A stretch of 64,000 bases of DNA from Cryptomeria japonica (GCF_030272615.1 NC_081410.1:260140437-260204436), one strand, 5' to 3'; shown: positions 1-11,572, counted from the first letter of the stretch. The notes: a model not told the origin generated them from the letters alone. A program made the numbers and translations.

Positions 1-2291
1 TGTATCAGGTCACCGTGAACTTGACATTTCTTGCATTTTCTGACAAAGTAGTAGGAATCCTTTTCCATAGATGGCCAATAGTATCCAGCTCGCATGAGTT
101 TCTTGGCGAGTGATGGACCACTTGAATGAGTCCCATAAATTCCTTCATGTACCTCTTCCAAAGCCTTTGTTATCTCACCTTGTTCCAGACATCGAAGGAG
201 AGTACCATCAAGACTGCATCTGTATAGGGTTTCGGCAATAATGGTATATCGAGCAATTTGGCGAATGAAGGTTTTTCGTTGGTTATTCGATTGGTTGGGA
301 GGAAGGGTATGATCGCGAAGATAGGTGTAGAACTCACCGTACCATGGGGATTCAGAACCAACAAGGTGACATATCATTTCGGATTCAGGGATATCATAAG
401 CAGGGATCCAAAGCTGTTCTACCAAGAACTCGTAGCGTGTTGAATTTTGTGGAAGATCTAGGAGAGATGCGATAGTAGCCATAGCATCAGCAGCTCGATT
501 CTGATCTCTTGGTATCTGCTCAAAAGTGATAGTAGTAAATGATGTCTTTAGAGTGTCCACCATTTGCTTGTATGGCATGAGTTTATCATCTTTGGTCTGA
601 TATTCATCAGTTGCTTGTCGAATGACCAATTGGGAATCGCCATATACTTGCAGTTCTTGTAATTTCCATTGGATGGCTAACCTGAGTCCTGTGATCAAGG
701 CCTCATACTCGGCTATATTGTTTGTGCATGGAAATGTGAGCCTGTAAAACTTCGGGATGCTATCACCTTGAGGTGTGATAAACAGAATGCCTGCCCTTGA
801 GCCATGCCTAGTGTACGAGCCATCAAAGTAAATTTTCCATGGTTGTGTTGTTGTGATCATGAATATCTCTTCGTCTGGAAAATTGGAAATAAGAGGATGA
901 TCGCCTATGAGAGGTGCATCGGCCAACTGATCTGCAATAACTTGACCTTTGATAGCTTTACGGTCCACGTACTCGATGTCAAATTCACTTAGAATCATCA
1001 CCCATTTGGCCAAGCGGCCTGTCAATGCTGCTTTGCTGAGTAAATACTTGAGTGGATCAATCTTTGCGATGAGTTGTACCTTGTGCGTCAACAGATAGTG
1101 CCGCAATTTAGTGGCTGCTAAGATCACTGCTAGGCAAGCTCGCTCAATAGGTGTGTAATTGAGTTCATAGCCAACCAGTGTGCGAGAGATGTAGTATACA
1201 ACACACTCTTTGCCTTCTGCATTATGTTGTGCCAATAATACACCTAATGTTGTACTTGTTGCTGAGATATATAGTAACAATGGTCTACTTGGATCTGGTG
1301 GCATCAGCAATGGTGGATTCATGAGATAGTCTTTAAGTGCTTGAAATGCTTGTTGGCATTTGGCATCCCACTGAAAGCGGATGTTCTTGTGTAGCAGGTG
1401 TGTGAATGGGTGACACTTATCAGCCAATTGTGCAATGAATCTTCGGATGGATTGAAGTCGTCCTTGTAATGTCCTTAGCTGACTGATATTCTTTGGTAGT
1501 GGCATGTCCATGATTGCCTTAACCTTTGCTAGATCGACCTCAATGCCTTTGCTTGAGACAATGTATCCTAGAAGCTTCCCAAAAGTTACTCCAAAGACAC
1601 ATTTCTTTGGGTTGAGTCGAACATGGTATTGTTCCAGTCTATCAAAGATTTTATCTAAGATATGGAGATGTCCTTTTCTGGTGAGTGATTTTGCTAGTAA
1701 GTCATCAACATAATCTTCCATCATAGTATGCATCATGTCATGGAAGATGGTAGTCATTGCTCTTTGATAGGTCGCTCCTGCATTCTTTAGACCAAAAGGC
1801 ATTACATTCCAGCAGTAGGTGCCCCATGGACATGTGAAGGCTGTCTTATGTTGGTCCTCTGGTGCGATCTTTATTTGATTGTATCCTGAAAAGCCATCCA
1901 TGAGTGAAAGCATGGCATGTCCCGCTGTTAGATCCACTATGATGTCGATATTTGGTAGGGGGAAATCATCCTTAGGACAAGCCTTATTTAGATCTTTGAA
2001 GTTGGTACAAATGCGGATGCCCCCTTTTGGTTTGCCAACTGGCATGATGTTGGAGATCCATTCTGCATAATCAATTGGTCTAATGAAACCAACATCCAGG
2101 AGTTTCTTGAGTTCTGTTTTGACTAGCACTGCAATCTGGGGATGCATCTTACGAAGCTTCTGCTTGACAGGTTTGGCTCCTTCTGCTACGGTGAGGTGAT
2201 GCATGACTAAATCAGGATCAAGCCCCGACATGTCGGCATATGACCATGCAAAGTTGATCTGACGCTTCTGGAAGAACTCTATAAATTGAGG
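1..2291 (-). CDS. Tat-1 pol: reverse transcriptase, RNase H, second RNase H, integrase N-terminus (partial)
   Basis: Translating the minus strand from 2291 to base 1 gives one uninterrupted frame of about 763 codons with no terminator inside the window. In order: the N-terminal RT region (TELKKLLDVGFIRP, about 2140-2090), NKACPKDDFPLPNI, the LMDGFSGYNQIKIAPED block near 1900, the catalytic YVDDLLAKS at about 1715-1690, the RT-linked RNase H at about 1300-950, and a second RNase H opening with IYFDGSYTRHGS near 825-790 with a later YGDSQLVI block. The frame ends in the integrase zinc-binding region with paired His (HEGIYGTH) and Cys (CKKCQ). The frame is continuous with the upstream protease ORF except for one TAG at 2292-2294, so gag-pol was originally one polyprotein. 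The RT catalytic Asp pair is intact. Confidence 0.9.
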
Positions 2292-5042
2292 CTATTCCTC
2301 TGGAGTGAGAAGAGATGCTAGATGTATGATATGAGGATTTTCAGGAGTCCCCACATTGTATTCTTTGGTTTCCTTGATGAGAATGATTGATCGTTCCTGT
2401 TGTGCATTAGCAGGGAGAATGTCAAACCCTTCATCCTCAGGTGCCTCAGAGAGGTTTTCACCGTTGGATAAGCTCTTTCTTTTTACTTTTGTCGAATCAA
2501 ACAGCGCCACAGTGTGGTTTTCACTGGAAGATCCATGTTTTATTGTTATGTTTTTGCAGCTGAAAGGTTTGGCATCCGCCCCGAAGTATGTTGCGCTATT
2601 AAGTTCAATGGCAAATCCAGCTTTGTGATCCCCGCTTGGTAGGTTATCCCTTAATTCCAAAAAGTCAATGATAGCCTCATCGGTCTGAAAGAGGTCAAGA
2701 CATGGGGGATTTGATTGGTTCCATTCGATGAGTTCAGGGTGGATAATGGGCATTACTTCATCGATTAGGTTAAGTTCGTTAGAGGTATCAGTGAGGGTTA
2801 AGACAGTGTGGTGAAGGTCGTTGATGGTACTCTCCCTATCAGAATCAAGCATAGGATGAGACGTAGGGTCTGTGGAAGATGTTTCCAGCTCAGGTACCCA
2901 AGTGGTCTTTATCTGTGCTTCTCCGTAAACAGGGATGTCTTTGCGGGGCGGAGGTGGTGATGTGTCTTCCTCATCTGAAGTGTTAAGCTGTACAGAATCA
3001 AATTCCCACTCATGTGAGTCGGTCTCTGAATCACTCTCCAGCATCCGATTACTATACCATACTGGGATGTCTTTGGAGTTAAACACGGCAGGTGTGATTG
3101 GTTTATGTATCTTTGTAGTGATCGGTGCTGCAGGAACCATGATGGGGTTTAAAGGATTTGTCACTGGAAGTATCGGCAGTGTTGATTTAGTGACTTCTGT
3201 TGGAACGGCTGGTGCCATAGATGTTGTTGCGGGTTCTGATATAGTTGCTGCTGCTATTGGTGTTATTGATGGGATTACTGGTTTGTTTGGTGGGATGATT
3301 GGTATTGTAGATGGTTGTGGTGGGTTTGTGAGCCTCGATGGGGCAGTGGGGATAGTGTTTGATGGTGCTTTAATAATGAAAGGTGTCCTCTTTGCAGTAG
3401 GCGGGCAAAATGGTTTGCTAGGTTTTCCTTTGAATCTGAGTTTAGGAAGGATCTCTTTTTCAAAACCTAGGCCCGTATTACCTTTGGGCTTGACTTCTGG
3501 CAGCAGAGGTTCATGTCGTCCTTGTTTGCAGTATCCCAAAGCACTCTGACCATCATATCCCATTCTTTGCATAATGAGGAGGCCTTTGCCATATTGTTCC
3601 ATAGGAAGTGTAACTTGTGGTTCATCAGTGGTGATGGGATCTTTATAGATCCATTTCACTGGGTCCTCATCTTGTGTCTCTTCCTCTTGACTCTTTCCAA
3701 GGATGAAAGGCGTTAAGGCACATGCAAGCGTGATTAGTGGTTGTTGGAGTAACTGTTGTGGTTTACCATGTGTTCTAGGAGAAGTGGGCATCTGTCCCAC
3801 ACAAAAGAGTTGACTCAAGTTGTATTCCCCAGGACCTTCCTCTGCTATTTTCATCTTAAGCTTTTCTTGCTTTGGTATAGTGATGTTCGAACTGGCAAGA
3901 GAGGTGGGACTTACATATGATGTGGAGGAAATGGCTTCCCTATTATTAGGAACAGTAATTTCTGGTTGATGGCTGATATTATGGAAAAATGCAAAGGGAT
4001 TTGCATCGCCCAGGATTGTGATCTCTGCACCATTATGTGGGAACTTGATACATTGATGATAGGTAGATGGAACAGCTTGCATGGCATGTATCCAAGGTCT
4101 CCCTAATAATAGATTGTATGGCAGAGGAAGGTCCAGAACCTGACAGATGATGTGCTTTACCACAGGGCCCACTCGGATTGGTAGTACCACAGCTCCTTTG
4201 GATGAACGCTCTGCATCATCATAGGCCTTGATGGTGATCTTCTTGCGAGGATCCACTGATTCTATTGCATATCCCAATGCTGTGACCAACTGTAGTGTAC
4301 AAATGTTTAGGCCTGCTCCATTATCGATCAAGACTCGCTTGATCCTGTGTTGGTTGACAAATCCTTCAATGTGGAGTGAGGCGTTATGAGGTTGCTGGAA
4401 GGAAGAGTTGTCACTTTCGGAAAAAGTGAGACAAGGTGATGACTTTAGATTTCCAACCATGGCTTGAAATTGGTCCGTGTTCAGGTTTGCAGGGACTGAC
4501 GCCTCTTGGAGTGCTTGATCCAAGATAGTTTTATGAGATGGTGATAGGCGCAAAAGCTCTAAAATGGATATAAGCGCAGGGGTTTTGTCTAATTGTTCCA
4601 CAAGATTGTACTGCTTTGGGACGGAGGTGGTGCCCTGTGGAGCTGCCTTGATGGTGACCTTGCCACGACGTGTAACAACATTGCAATTTGAGGTGGGATT
4701 TTTGAAGGTTATGGTTGCAACTTGTTCACTAGCATCATACAGATGATTTACAGTGTAGTTATACGCAGTCTGCGTATAATCAGTGGTATCAGTGCCTTGC
4801 CGGGAAGTGGAAGGACCCCTTTGATCTTGTGATGGAAGTGGATTCTTGAACATCTGATGATCATTATTGGTTGTTTTTGGGTCATGTCCTTCAATTCCAA
4901 TTTCTCGTTGCCTTGACCGTGATTGAGTTTGAGCCATTTTGTTTACAAGTTTTTGTTGAAGTTGATCAAAGATGATGATGAGTTGGTGATGAAATGAAAG
5001 ATTGATGGTTGGTGATTTGTGTTGTATGGGGATCTCTAGCAC
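2292..5042 (-). CDS. Tat-1 gag remnant, retropepsin-like protease and G-patch polyprotein segment
   Basis: A 916-codon ORF. The first ATG is at 5042; the ATG at about 4937 (MAQTQSRSRQ) is an equally good start because it resembles a gag N-terminus. The Retrotrans_gag core and zinc knuckle seen in Tat-2 are absent, and the ORF picks up at the FKNPLP segment that follows the knuckle in Tat-2, which suggests an internal gag deletion. Around residues 235-350 lies a retropepsin-like domain with active-site IDNGAGLN (Asp-Asn-Gly rather than Asp-Thr/Ser-Gly) and the closing LLGRPWIH. Around residues 480-530 is a G-patch (YGKGLLIMQRMGYDG ... NTGLGF). A Pro/Thr-rich stretch and an acidic linker follow. 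It ends at TAG 2292-2294, where Tat-2 has a sense codon, so the stop looks like a nonsense mutation before RT. Confidence 0.85.
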   Translation of the reverse strand: MLEIPIQHKSPTINLSFHHQLIIIFDQLQQKLVNKMAQTQSRSRQREIGIEGHDPKTTNNDHQMFKNPLPSQDQRGPSTSRQGTDTTDYTQTAYNYTVNHLYDASEQVATITFKNPTSNCNVVTRRGKVTIKAAPQGTTSVPKQYNLVEQLDKTPALISILELLRLSPSHKTILDQALQEASVPANLNTDQFQAMVGNLKSSPCLTFSESDNSSFQQPHNASLHIEGFVNQHRIKRVLIDNGAGLNICTLQLVTALGYAIESVDPRKKITIKAYDDAERSSKGAVVLPIRVGPVVKHIICQVLDLPLPYNLLLGRPWIHAMQAVPSTYHQCIKFPHNGAEITILGDANPFAFFHNISHQPEITVPNNREAISSTSYVSPTSLASSNITIPKQEKLKMKIAEEGPGEYNLSQLFCVGQMPTSPRTHGKPQQLLQQPLITLACALTPFILGKSQEEETQDEDPVKWIYKDPITTDEPQVTLPMEQYGKGLLIMQRMGYDGQSALGYCKQGRHEPLLPEVKPKGNTGLGFEKEILPKLRFKGKPSKPFCPPTAKRTPFIIKAPSNTIPTAPSRLTNPPQPSTIPIIPPNKPVIPSITPIAAATISEPATTSMAPAVPTEVTKSTLPILPVTNPLNPIMVPAAPITTKIHKPITPAVFNSKDIPVWYSNRMLESDSETDSHEWEFDSVQLNTSDEEDTSPPPPRKDIPVYGEAQIKTTWVPELETSSTDPTSHPMLDSDRESTINDLHHTVLTLTDTSNELNLIDEVMPIIHPELIEWNQSNPPCLDLFQTDEAIIDFLELRDNLPSGDHKAGFAIELNSATYFGADAKPFSCKNITIKHGSSSENHTVALFDSTKVKRKSLSNGENLSEAPEDEGFDILPANAQQERSIILIKETKEYNVGTPENPHIIHLASLLTPEE

Positions 5043-5386
5043 TTTAAGGTAGATGTAACCGAAATTCCTTCTTTGAATTTCTTGTTTGTTTTGATAAGAT
5101 TTGATGTGATAAGGTGCAGAGAAATCTGAGATGTGTTACAGATTTAACTACCTAGTAATGAGAGGATTCACTCATGAACTAGTTTTAACCTGCGTAGATG
5201 TGTCTCTTAGGATGAGCTTATCCTAGATGTAGAAACAATCTAAAAAGTGATGTGATGTGTTTGATTTCAAGCAATATCTAAAAGAGAATTTGGGACAAGA
5301 ACCTCTTAATGTTTTGAGAGTTTTGGGATGGATTGATGATGAAGTGATGATGTATGAATGAGATGATGGATGTTTTGTTTTCAACT

Positions 5387-5770
5387 TCAATAAAAACTTT
5401 GTGTTACAAATGGAACAAACGCTACCTCTTCCCTTTCAGGCATTGGTGGCACTTCTCGAGGTGTGTTGTAGGTGATACTGATATTTGGGAAGAAGTTGGG
5501 ATTAATCTTTCCTCCTTGATTTTTGTGATAACTCAGAGCTTTATATTGCATAAAAGCTCTGCGGTTTAATGATTCAGAATCAAATTCGTTTGTTTTAACT
5601 TGAAGGTATAGACGCATGTGATGTAGAAAGACTCTATGTGAGATAAAGATTTGTTTATTGAGATAGAAGAATTTCCTCCTTTTGATTAAAGCCTTTGAGC
5701 TTAATGGTCTTCTTTTCAAGGTAATATTCTGATGACGCTTCTTCTTTCGCAAGATGTGAAGAATGGTCAT
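5387..5770 (-). CDS. Tat-1 ORF1: small basic protein upstream of gag, unknown function
   Basis: The frame is open from 5929, but I choose the ATG at 5770 (MTILHILRKK) because the homologous Tat-2 ORF1 has an ATG at exactly the same place (MTTPHILRRK). This gives 127 residues against 128 in Tat-2. The two align end to end with about half the residues identical by eye. Shared blocks are a basic N-terminus, SHRxFLxHMxLYLQ, GGKINPxFFP, ITYN, and the C-terminal FVTxSFY. I recognise no known domain. Extra ORFs upstream of gag are known in Tat/Ogre-type elements, but I cannot say whether this belongs to a described group. It lies between the leader and the gag remnant. Confidence 0.7.
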   Translation of the reverse strand: MTILHILRKKKRHQNITLKRRPLSSKALIKRRKFFYLNKQIFISHRVFLHHMRLYLQVKTNEFDSESLNRRAFMQYKALSYHKNQGGKINPNFFPNISITYNTPREVPPMPEREEVAFVPFVTQSFY

Positions 5771-7680
5771 AAAATGTGATTCTTTGTTGTTTGTACCTTG
5801 TTTTTTATGTTTTTGGTTGTGTTGACAGATGTTGGATGAATACTTTGTTTTTGGGATTGATTTTCTGATTTTTCTCTGACAAGAAAACAAAGCAAGCACA
5901 CAAACACAAGAATGTTGCCTCAAAGGCACAAATGAGTATGGGTCTAGATCAACCCAATCCTTGGACTTATTTTTGACCCTTCCTTTAGATTTATTTTAAG
6001 GTGTATTTCCAAAGCCTGAAGTCGGCTCAATTTGCACTAGGTCTGTAAAACGAACACACTTCAAACACTCTTTATCCCTAAGGTCAAATGGCCAGTTGTG
6101 ATAAATTTAGCCCACATCTTGATATTTCTTCGACTTTGGTACTACATACCTTATGAATCCCGCTGTGGCAGGTAAGGATGTGATATACTAAGTCTTGCAC
6201 GAGCATAACAAATAGATGATCCCTATGATGGGGGAGTCACCACTTTTATCAAGCCACAAGTGACTTTTCAAAAAGCTATGTTTCTACTCAAGGAAATATG
6301 TATGGTGAGTATCTTGGGAGAAAAACCATCTATGCTCTTGCACTAAATTATATCTCAAATATCCTCAATCAATAGAACAAGTAGGCTACTACTTAAAGGT
6401 GTTTAGTAATGTTCGATGTTTTTGGACATAAGTTCATTCTGCAGTGACTCACTTAAGAGCCTTGTAACTGGTGGTGGGGCCCATTTCTCCTTTCAGCCAG
6501 TTACACTATAGGAATAGCTATACCCAAGGCTACAGCTTTCGCTCTCACCTGATTTCTATAGCGGCTCGAAGGATTTACCGCTCGAGGTCGTTCCCAAGAG
6601 TATCGATCCCTTGGTAGGCCTCTCTTAAAAAGATAAAATTTGAGCGTTACTAACACTTTTCTCTTGCACCTAGGACCACGAGAGCCAAGGGAGAGGATAG
6701 TGTGTGTTAGAGGTAGGACCACTCGACTGACTTTTGTGCACAAGCGTGCCAAACACCAAATTCACTTGTTCTTTTTAATCCAGCATTTGCAAATGTGATC
6801 TAACTATTTGGAGATGTTGCTCCAACAGTCATGGTGTTCTTTTTAACTTCAAAAAGCAATGTGTTTTGTATTCTAAAATTTGAAATCCTGGTCAACTTAA
6901 TGGAAAACACGTTTGCATGAAGTAAAAATCGCTTGCAAAAATCAAAACAAGTGGATTGTTCTTTTTACTTGCCCAAAATTGAAGTGTGGATTGTAAATTT
7001 TAGGTCCGAATTGATGCAAGGAAATCAAATTTGTGTTGTTGATTTTAAGCACCAAAAGAAAATGAGTCCTAACTTGCAATGAAAGCAAATTTGAAGTTGT
7101 TGTTCTTTTTACCTTGCAATAAAGACAGATGAATTTTCTTTTAAGCACCAAAAACAAGTTTGAGGTTCATTTTTTGCACTCCAAAATAAAATGTGAGGTT
7201 TATTTTAACTTGTACAAGAAGGGAGAATGGATTCTTTTTAACCAACTTTTGTTGAAAGAAAGTAAAAAAAGAAGAAACTTAAAGCCTCTAAACTAACTCC
7301 TTCCCCTGCACAAAACATATTAGAACCTGCACACAATCAGTGATCAAATGTTAGTGTGGGCTTACACAAGCCTAAATTCTGATTTTGGTTACAAATTTTA
7401 CAAATCCTGATCCTGAAATGCCCTGAAATTTGACTAAGTCTGAAATTTGGAGGATCTTCCAAAAACTAGATTTTGCATTACAACTCCTAGAGGTCTGAAA
7501 CCCCTCTCAAACATCCTGAAAGTATATATGGAATATAACTTAAAGTATAAGAAAGATAAAAGAGAAGAGGAAATGTTATATTCCATATATATTCTGCCTC
7601 TCACAAACCTAAGAAAAATAATTTTATCAATTACAAGGCCTTTTTTTACAACGTTCTGTTACAATAGCGCTAGTCTGTGT
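5771..7680 (-). other. Tat-1 leader region
   Basis: No credible coding sequence. On the minus strand it carries a recurring TTAAAAAGAAC-type motif (minus-strand copies near 6780-6768, 6847-6836, 6968-6957, 7110-7101 and 7240-7230). The same motif recurs in the Tat-2 leader at 24500-24880, including a closely similar block with ACACCATG followed by GGAGCAACATCTCC (Tat-1 about 6840-6800; Tat-2 about 24785-24820). The short ORFs here are not conserved. Confidence 0.6.
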
Positions 7681-7681
7681 G

Positions 7682-7764
7682 CATATGCCAAAACCTTCAA
7701 TCACATACAATGACAAAACCTTCAATCACATACAATGTATCATTGGAGTGTGCATATGCCAATA
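7682..7764 (-). repeat. Truncated 3' LTR of the copia-type element
   Basis: On the minus strand, 7764 onward repeats the first roughly 55-60 bases of the 5' LTR at 15039 (GGCATATGCACACTCCAATG and onward). The expected TGTTGG is here TATTGG. The match then ends in a local duplication of a segment containing CCTTCAATCACATACAATG, after which the sequence no longer matches the LTR. The remaining roughly 750 bp of LTR are missing. Confidence 0.7.
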
Positions 7765-7779
7765 ATCTCCCCCTTTGGC
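7765..7779 (-). promoter_or_regulatory. Polypurine tract of the copia-type element
   Basis: The minus strand reads GCCAAAGGGGGAGAT immediately before the 3' LTR start. This is the usual plus-strand primer position. Two further copies of the GGGGGAG phrase lie upstream (around 7835 and 7895). Confidence 0.7.
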
Positions 7780-10128
7780 ATTGATGGCAACACTCATGAG
7801 AAATTTCAAAAGTCCAAAAATGTTACCAAAAATGTGTGTGCTCCCCCTAAGCATATGATTCCTGTGATGTTGAATTTTCTCATTCCACTACTCCCCCTTT
7901 GCCATCAATGACAAAGGTTGTCAAGATGTCAGTAGAGTTTGTAGTTTCAACCTTGTAACTGGGTAGTTACAATTCGAAATAGATCCGCCAAAATCAAGTT
8001 TATACTCTCCATAAACTTTTTACTATCTCTTATTGTTGTCTCTGTTCTTTTAACTGTACCGGTGAGATGTTGCAAATGCTCTACCAGTGTTTTCTATCCC
8101 TGTATTAGTGCCTCAGATACTTCCTTCTGTAATGATGCTAAATAGTCCAATCTTGGACTCAGTTTTAATCTCAGATGCTTTGCCTTATTCATTATTCTCT
8201 CCTTTTCTCTTTTAAATTTAAGTAATTCTTCCTCAAAATTTGTTATCTTCTATTCAAAAACTGATAATGTATCAGGTGAGTTAACAAAATTATCTGCAAG
8301 TTTGTTGATTTCATCCTGTACCTTGCTCATCTTCTTATCAATATCTACAGTCAAAAAGTTTGTATTACAGGTGTCTTTGTACAGAGTTTTGTACTCTTTT
8401 AATAAATTACACAATTCTGGTAGAAGTGTGTCAAAATCTCTGGCACACTTCTTTATCTGCTCATCAAAGAATCTTTGTTTTTCAATTTCTACTTTGTCCT
8501 TCAATGTCTCTTCCTTTATTTTCTCAATATTTTATGTGATATATTTACACAAGGTATCAAGTTGTCCTAAAGAATCTTTATTGTCTATATTACAGTTAGG
8601 AGCAATTACCTTCAAAATTGGTATAGTGTCATCAATTGTCTTATAAGCTTGTGAGTTGTAGTCTGTTATCTTTTTAATTGAATCCAATAGTACCTCAGTC
8701 AGATTAGTTGATTTGTAGCCTGATGATGAACCAACATTCTGAGTACCTCCAGTGGAAGTAACCAAGCTTGTATTGACCTCTGGTAGGTCTATTTGTGTTT
8801 GCATTTCCTTAAGAAATGGTTTTTCTACTTCTCCAGTTGTCGGTGGCACTATTTCCTTATGAACCTATTCCTGTTCTTGTTGTTGTTCCTATTCGGGAGC
8901 CTTTTGCTCTATTTGTTTCTCTATTTGTTGCATTGTCTTAGTCTGAGTCTGAGTCTCTACCTTTTTCTCTTTGTCATCTGTCGGTTTCTCCTGTGTGTTA
9001 TTAGTTTGCTCAGCTACTGGAGGCTCACTAGCCATGTCAGTCTTATCAGTTGTATCTTTGTCTACCACAATGTTGATCTTTTGAGTATCAACATCTACTG
9101 TGTATAAGAATTCAGGATTAGGATTAACATCCTTTACATCCATACTTTCAACTGTCGGTTTATCTTTTGTATTTGTTGTTTTAACCGGTGGAGTAATCAA
9201 AGGAGGTGGGGGTAAGTTGTCTTTAACCTTGATACTGGGTGGTCCACCAACTTTACCTTTACCCTTGTCTCTTTCTTTCTAATATACCTTTATAGGTTTG
9301 TGACTCATGTATTCTTCTTGTTTTTCTTTTTCCACTAGAAAAATGTCCCATGCATTTTTTGTCTCCTCAGTCACCTCATTAACTCTTCCAACCATCAAAG
9401 CAATGTGTCGGTGTGCAGCAGAAAATACTGACTGGTTGGCTTCAGCAATTAAGTCATCAATTTGTTTGGGTGAATTCATTGGATATACAGCAAGTAGCTT
9501 TTCTATCTTTATTTTCTTTTCAAGTTCTATTACTGCTTGTCTTCTTGCTTCCAGTCTCTTAAATAGTTCATCTGGAACTTCATTTACTACTTCCATCAAA
9601 AATTTCTTATACATATCCATATGCAATATAACACTATTTTCTACTTGTTCTTTTTCATCAGCTGTCAGAGTGTCATATATTTTCTCTATATTCTTCAATT
9701 TTCCTTCCTCTGTAATTTCATTTAACAGTATATCAAGAGGGGCCAAGTCCTTATTTGTCCTCTTCTTCTTCTTGGGTGTCAGTTTCTTCTTCTTTGGTGT
9801 AGCCTTTCTTACCGGAGATCTCACTGCTTGTTGTTTTTGTCTTGTCCTCCTAGGTGAGGGTGTGGTTGCCGGTGAGGGATCTCTTTTCCTTAAAACTCTC
9901 TTGAAAGTTGCAGGCATGTCACTCTCCGAAGGTGTGCCTATCGGTGATAGATGAGTCTCAGGTTGTGGAGTTGTTAACTCATCCTTTGTTATACCGATTT
10001 GCTTTAACACATCTTCTTTAATGGCCTCTGCCTGTCTGGAACCTCTTCTCACAACTGCCTCAACCTTTTTCACTCTTTTCTTAGATTGTATTTAGCTTTC
10101 AATAGTTTCTGTACTACCAAATACTTCT

Positions 10129-11572
10129 TGATGCCCTGCAAAATGGCACAAGGTTAGTCTATGATCAAAGAACACAAAAACACACAAAACATTAGTGTTA
10201 GTCAATCAAAAACTAATCTAAAAAGGCATACCAAGAGAGACACTAAAAGCATGCTAATGTATCTAATAAATGAAACAAAGATTATGAGGCATCTCCAACT
10301 GCCTCTTAGCATAGCTTTAGTTTCTTCTCCCTTGTTCCTCTCCTCTCCAAGTTCCAAAATAGTGTAGCTCTTAGCAGCTTTTTGCACTATGGATGCTTAT
10401 GGAGGATTGAGATTATAGTATAGCTCTAAATGTGAAATGAAAAGCTAATACTAATCTATTGATGCTAAAATGATATATTTTACCAAAAAGACAAGATGTT
10501 AGATTGCTTATGCTAAATGCTCTCTAAAATGTCTATAGCTTAGATGCATACAAGTTTTCAGGATCTGGATTATGAAGGAATGGGCTCTATTTATAGGAAA
10601 AATGGAGCAATGGATGGCCATGATTGAAGGGTTTAATCAAGGGTCAAGCTTGAAAGTTGGGGATCCATGTGCACAATTGGCACCAATAAAATAGTGACAA
10701 GTGTCAACACAGGATTGGGTTGAGAAAAGAGGTTGGAGGCATTAAAGGCCTGAGAAGACCTCATGTTTATCTAAAGGCTAAGGGTCAAGTCTAAATTAAG
10801 ATTACCCATTGAATTAAGAGTTAATCCAAGGATAAACCTTTGTGCAAATGATTAAGAGATAATCATGGTCAAAGCATTAAAGGCTTGATGAGACCCTTGG
10901 GTTGAGTAGAGGTTGAGTCAAAACAAATGTTTTAACCATGTGGGAGGGTTGAATTAACCATTAATGGTTATTGGAGACTTTGTGGATTAAGTGGTTGAAA
11001 GTTGGAAGCCTTCAATGGTTATCAAAGACTTTGAGTCATTTAGTGGTTGAAGGTTGAAAGCCTTTAATGGTTATCAAAGACTTTTAGGCTTTGAGAAGTG
11101 ACTCCATTTTGTTTAGGAATGTGACAATAATTAGGGGATGGATTAGGCTAATTAGGAAGGGGTTAGAAGAATCTAGAAGGGGATTAGATTTTTGCAAGTG
11201 GATTTGGTGGGTGAGGGAAAATAGGATTTTATTAAAATAAAAATTCATTTATTCCAATAAATGTGTGCAAGTTGCATTTGTAGGAAAATGCAAGTGGGGT
11301 GGGGATAATGATTTAAATAAATGTTTTATTTAATTTATTTAAAAGAGGAATAGGGGGATTTAATTAAATAAATAGATTTTATTTAATTAATTGAATGGAA
11401 TTTGATTTAATGAATTAATTAAAATAAATTGAATAATTTATTTAATTAATAGAAGAATGTTTGGGGATGAATTAATTAAATATTAATTTAATTAACTGAT
11501 GGCTAGTAGATTTTTAATCAAATAAATAGCAAATATTTATTTAATTAAGCTGGACAGATTTATGTGACTACA
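10129..11572 (-). mobile_element. Solo LTR of a Tat-family element
   Basis: A 1444-bp LTR beginning on the minus strand with TGTAGTCACA at 11572 and ending GGGCATCA at 10129. It is flanked by CTTCT at 10124-10128 and 11573-11577, a perfect 5-bp target duplication. Over much of its length it is recognisably homologous to the Tat-2 5' LTR at 22403-23865 (shared CTTCTAGATTCTTCTAA, AAACCATTAAAGGCTTT-like and CCTATAAATAGAGCCC segments). No internal element sequence is present, so it is the product of LTR-LTR recombination. It splits copia ORF2 without changing the frame (1449 bp including one duplication). Confidence 0.92.
10587..10594 (-). promoter_or_regulatory. TATA box of the Tat solo LTR
   Basis: The minus strand reads TATAAATAGAGCCC about 980 bp into the LTR. 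The Tat-2 LTR has the same sequence about 940 bp in (23341), so it is the likely element core promoter marking the U3/R transition. Confidence 0.7.

Larger units (their letters stand above)
1..7680 (-). mobile_element. Tat-lineage Ty3 LTR retrotransposon (Tat-1), 3' end outside window
   Basis: Reading the minus strand, the order is leader, small ORF1, a shortened gag remnant joined to protease and G-patch, then RT, RNase H, a second RNase H and the start of integrase. The second RNase H after the RT-linked one is the hallmark of the plant Tat lineage. The 3' LTR lies beyond base 1. No 5' LTR is recognisable on the right, where the copia-type element starts at about 7682, so the right boundary is approximate. 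Protein and leader are homologous to Tat-2 (22403 onward), but the copies are clearly diverged. Confidence 0.85.

Noticed and set aside
2292-2294. TAG before RT in Tat-1 as a programmed readthrough signal
   Set aside because: Tat-2 has a sense codon at the same position and the stop is in the protease-RT linker, so a nonsense mutation is the simpler explanation.
2935-3549. 204-codon plus-strand ORF rich in Gly/Val
   Set aside because: It is the antisense shadow of the Pro/Thr-rich linker in Tat-1 polyprotein.
6501-6752. 83-codon minus-strand ORF in the Tat-1 leader
   Set aside because: No counterpart in the Tat-2 leader and no protein features.
9307-9954. 215-codon plus-strand Ser/Phe-rich ORF
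   Set aside because: Shadow of the Lys/Glu-rich copia ORF2 on the minus strand.
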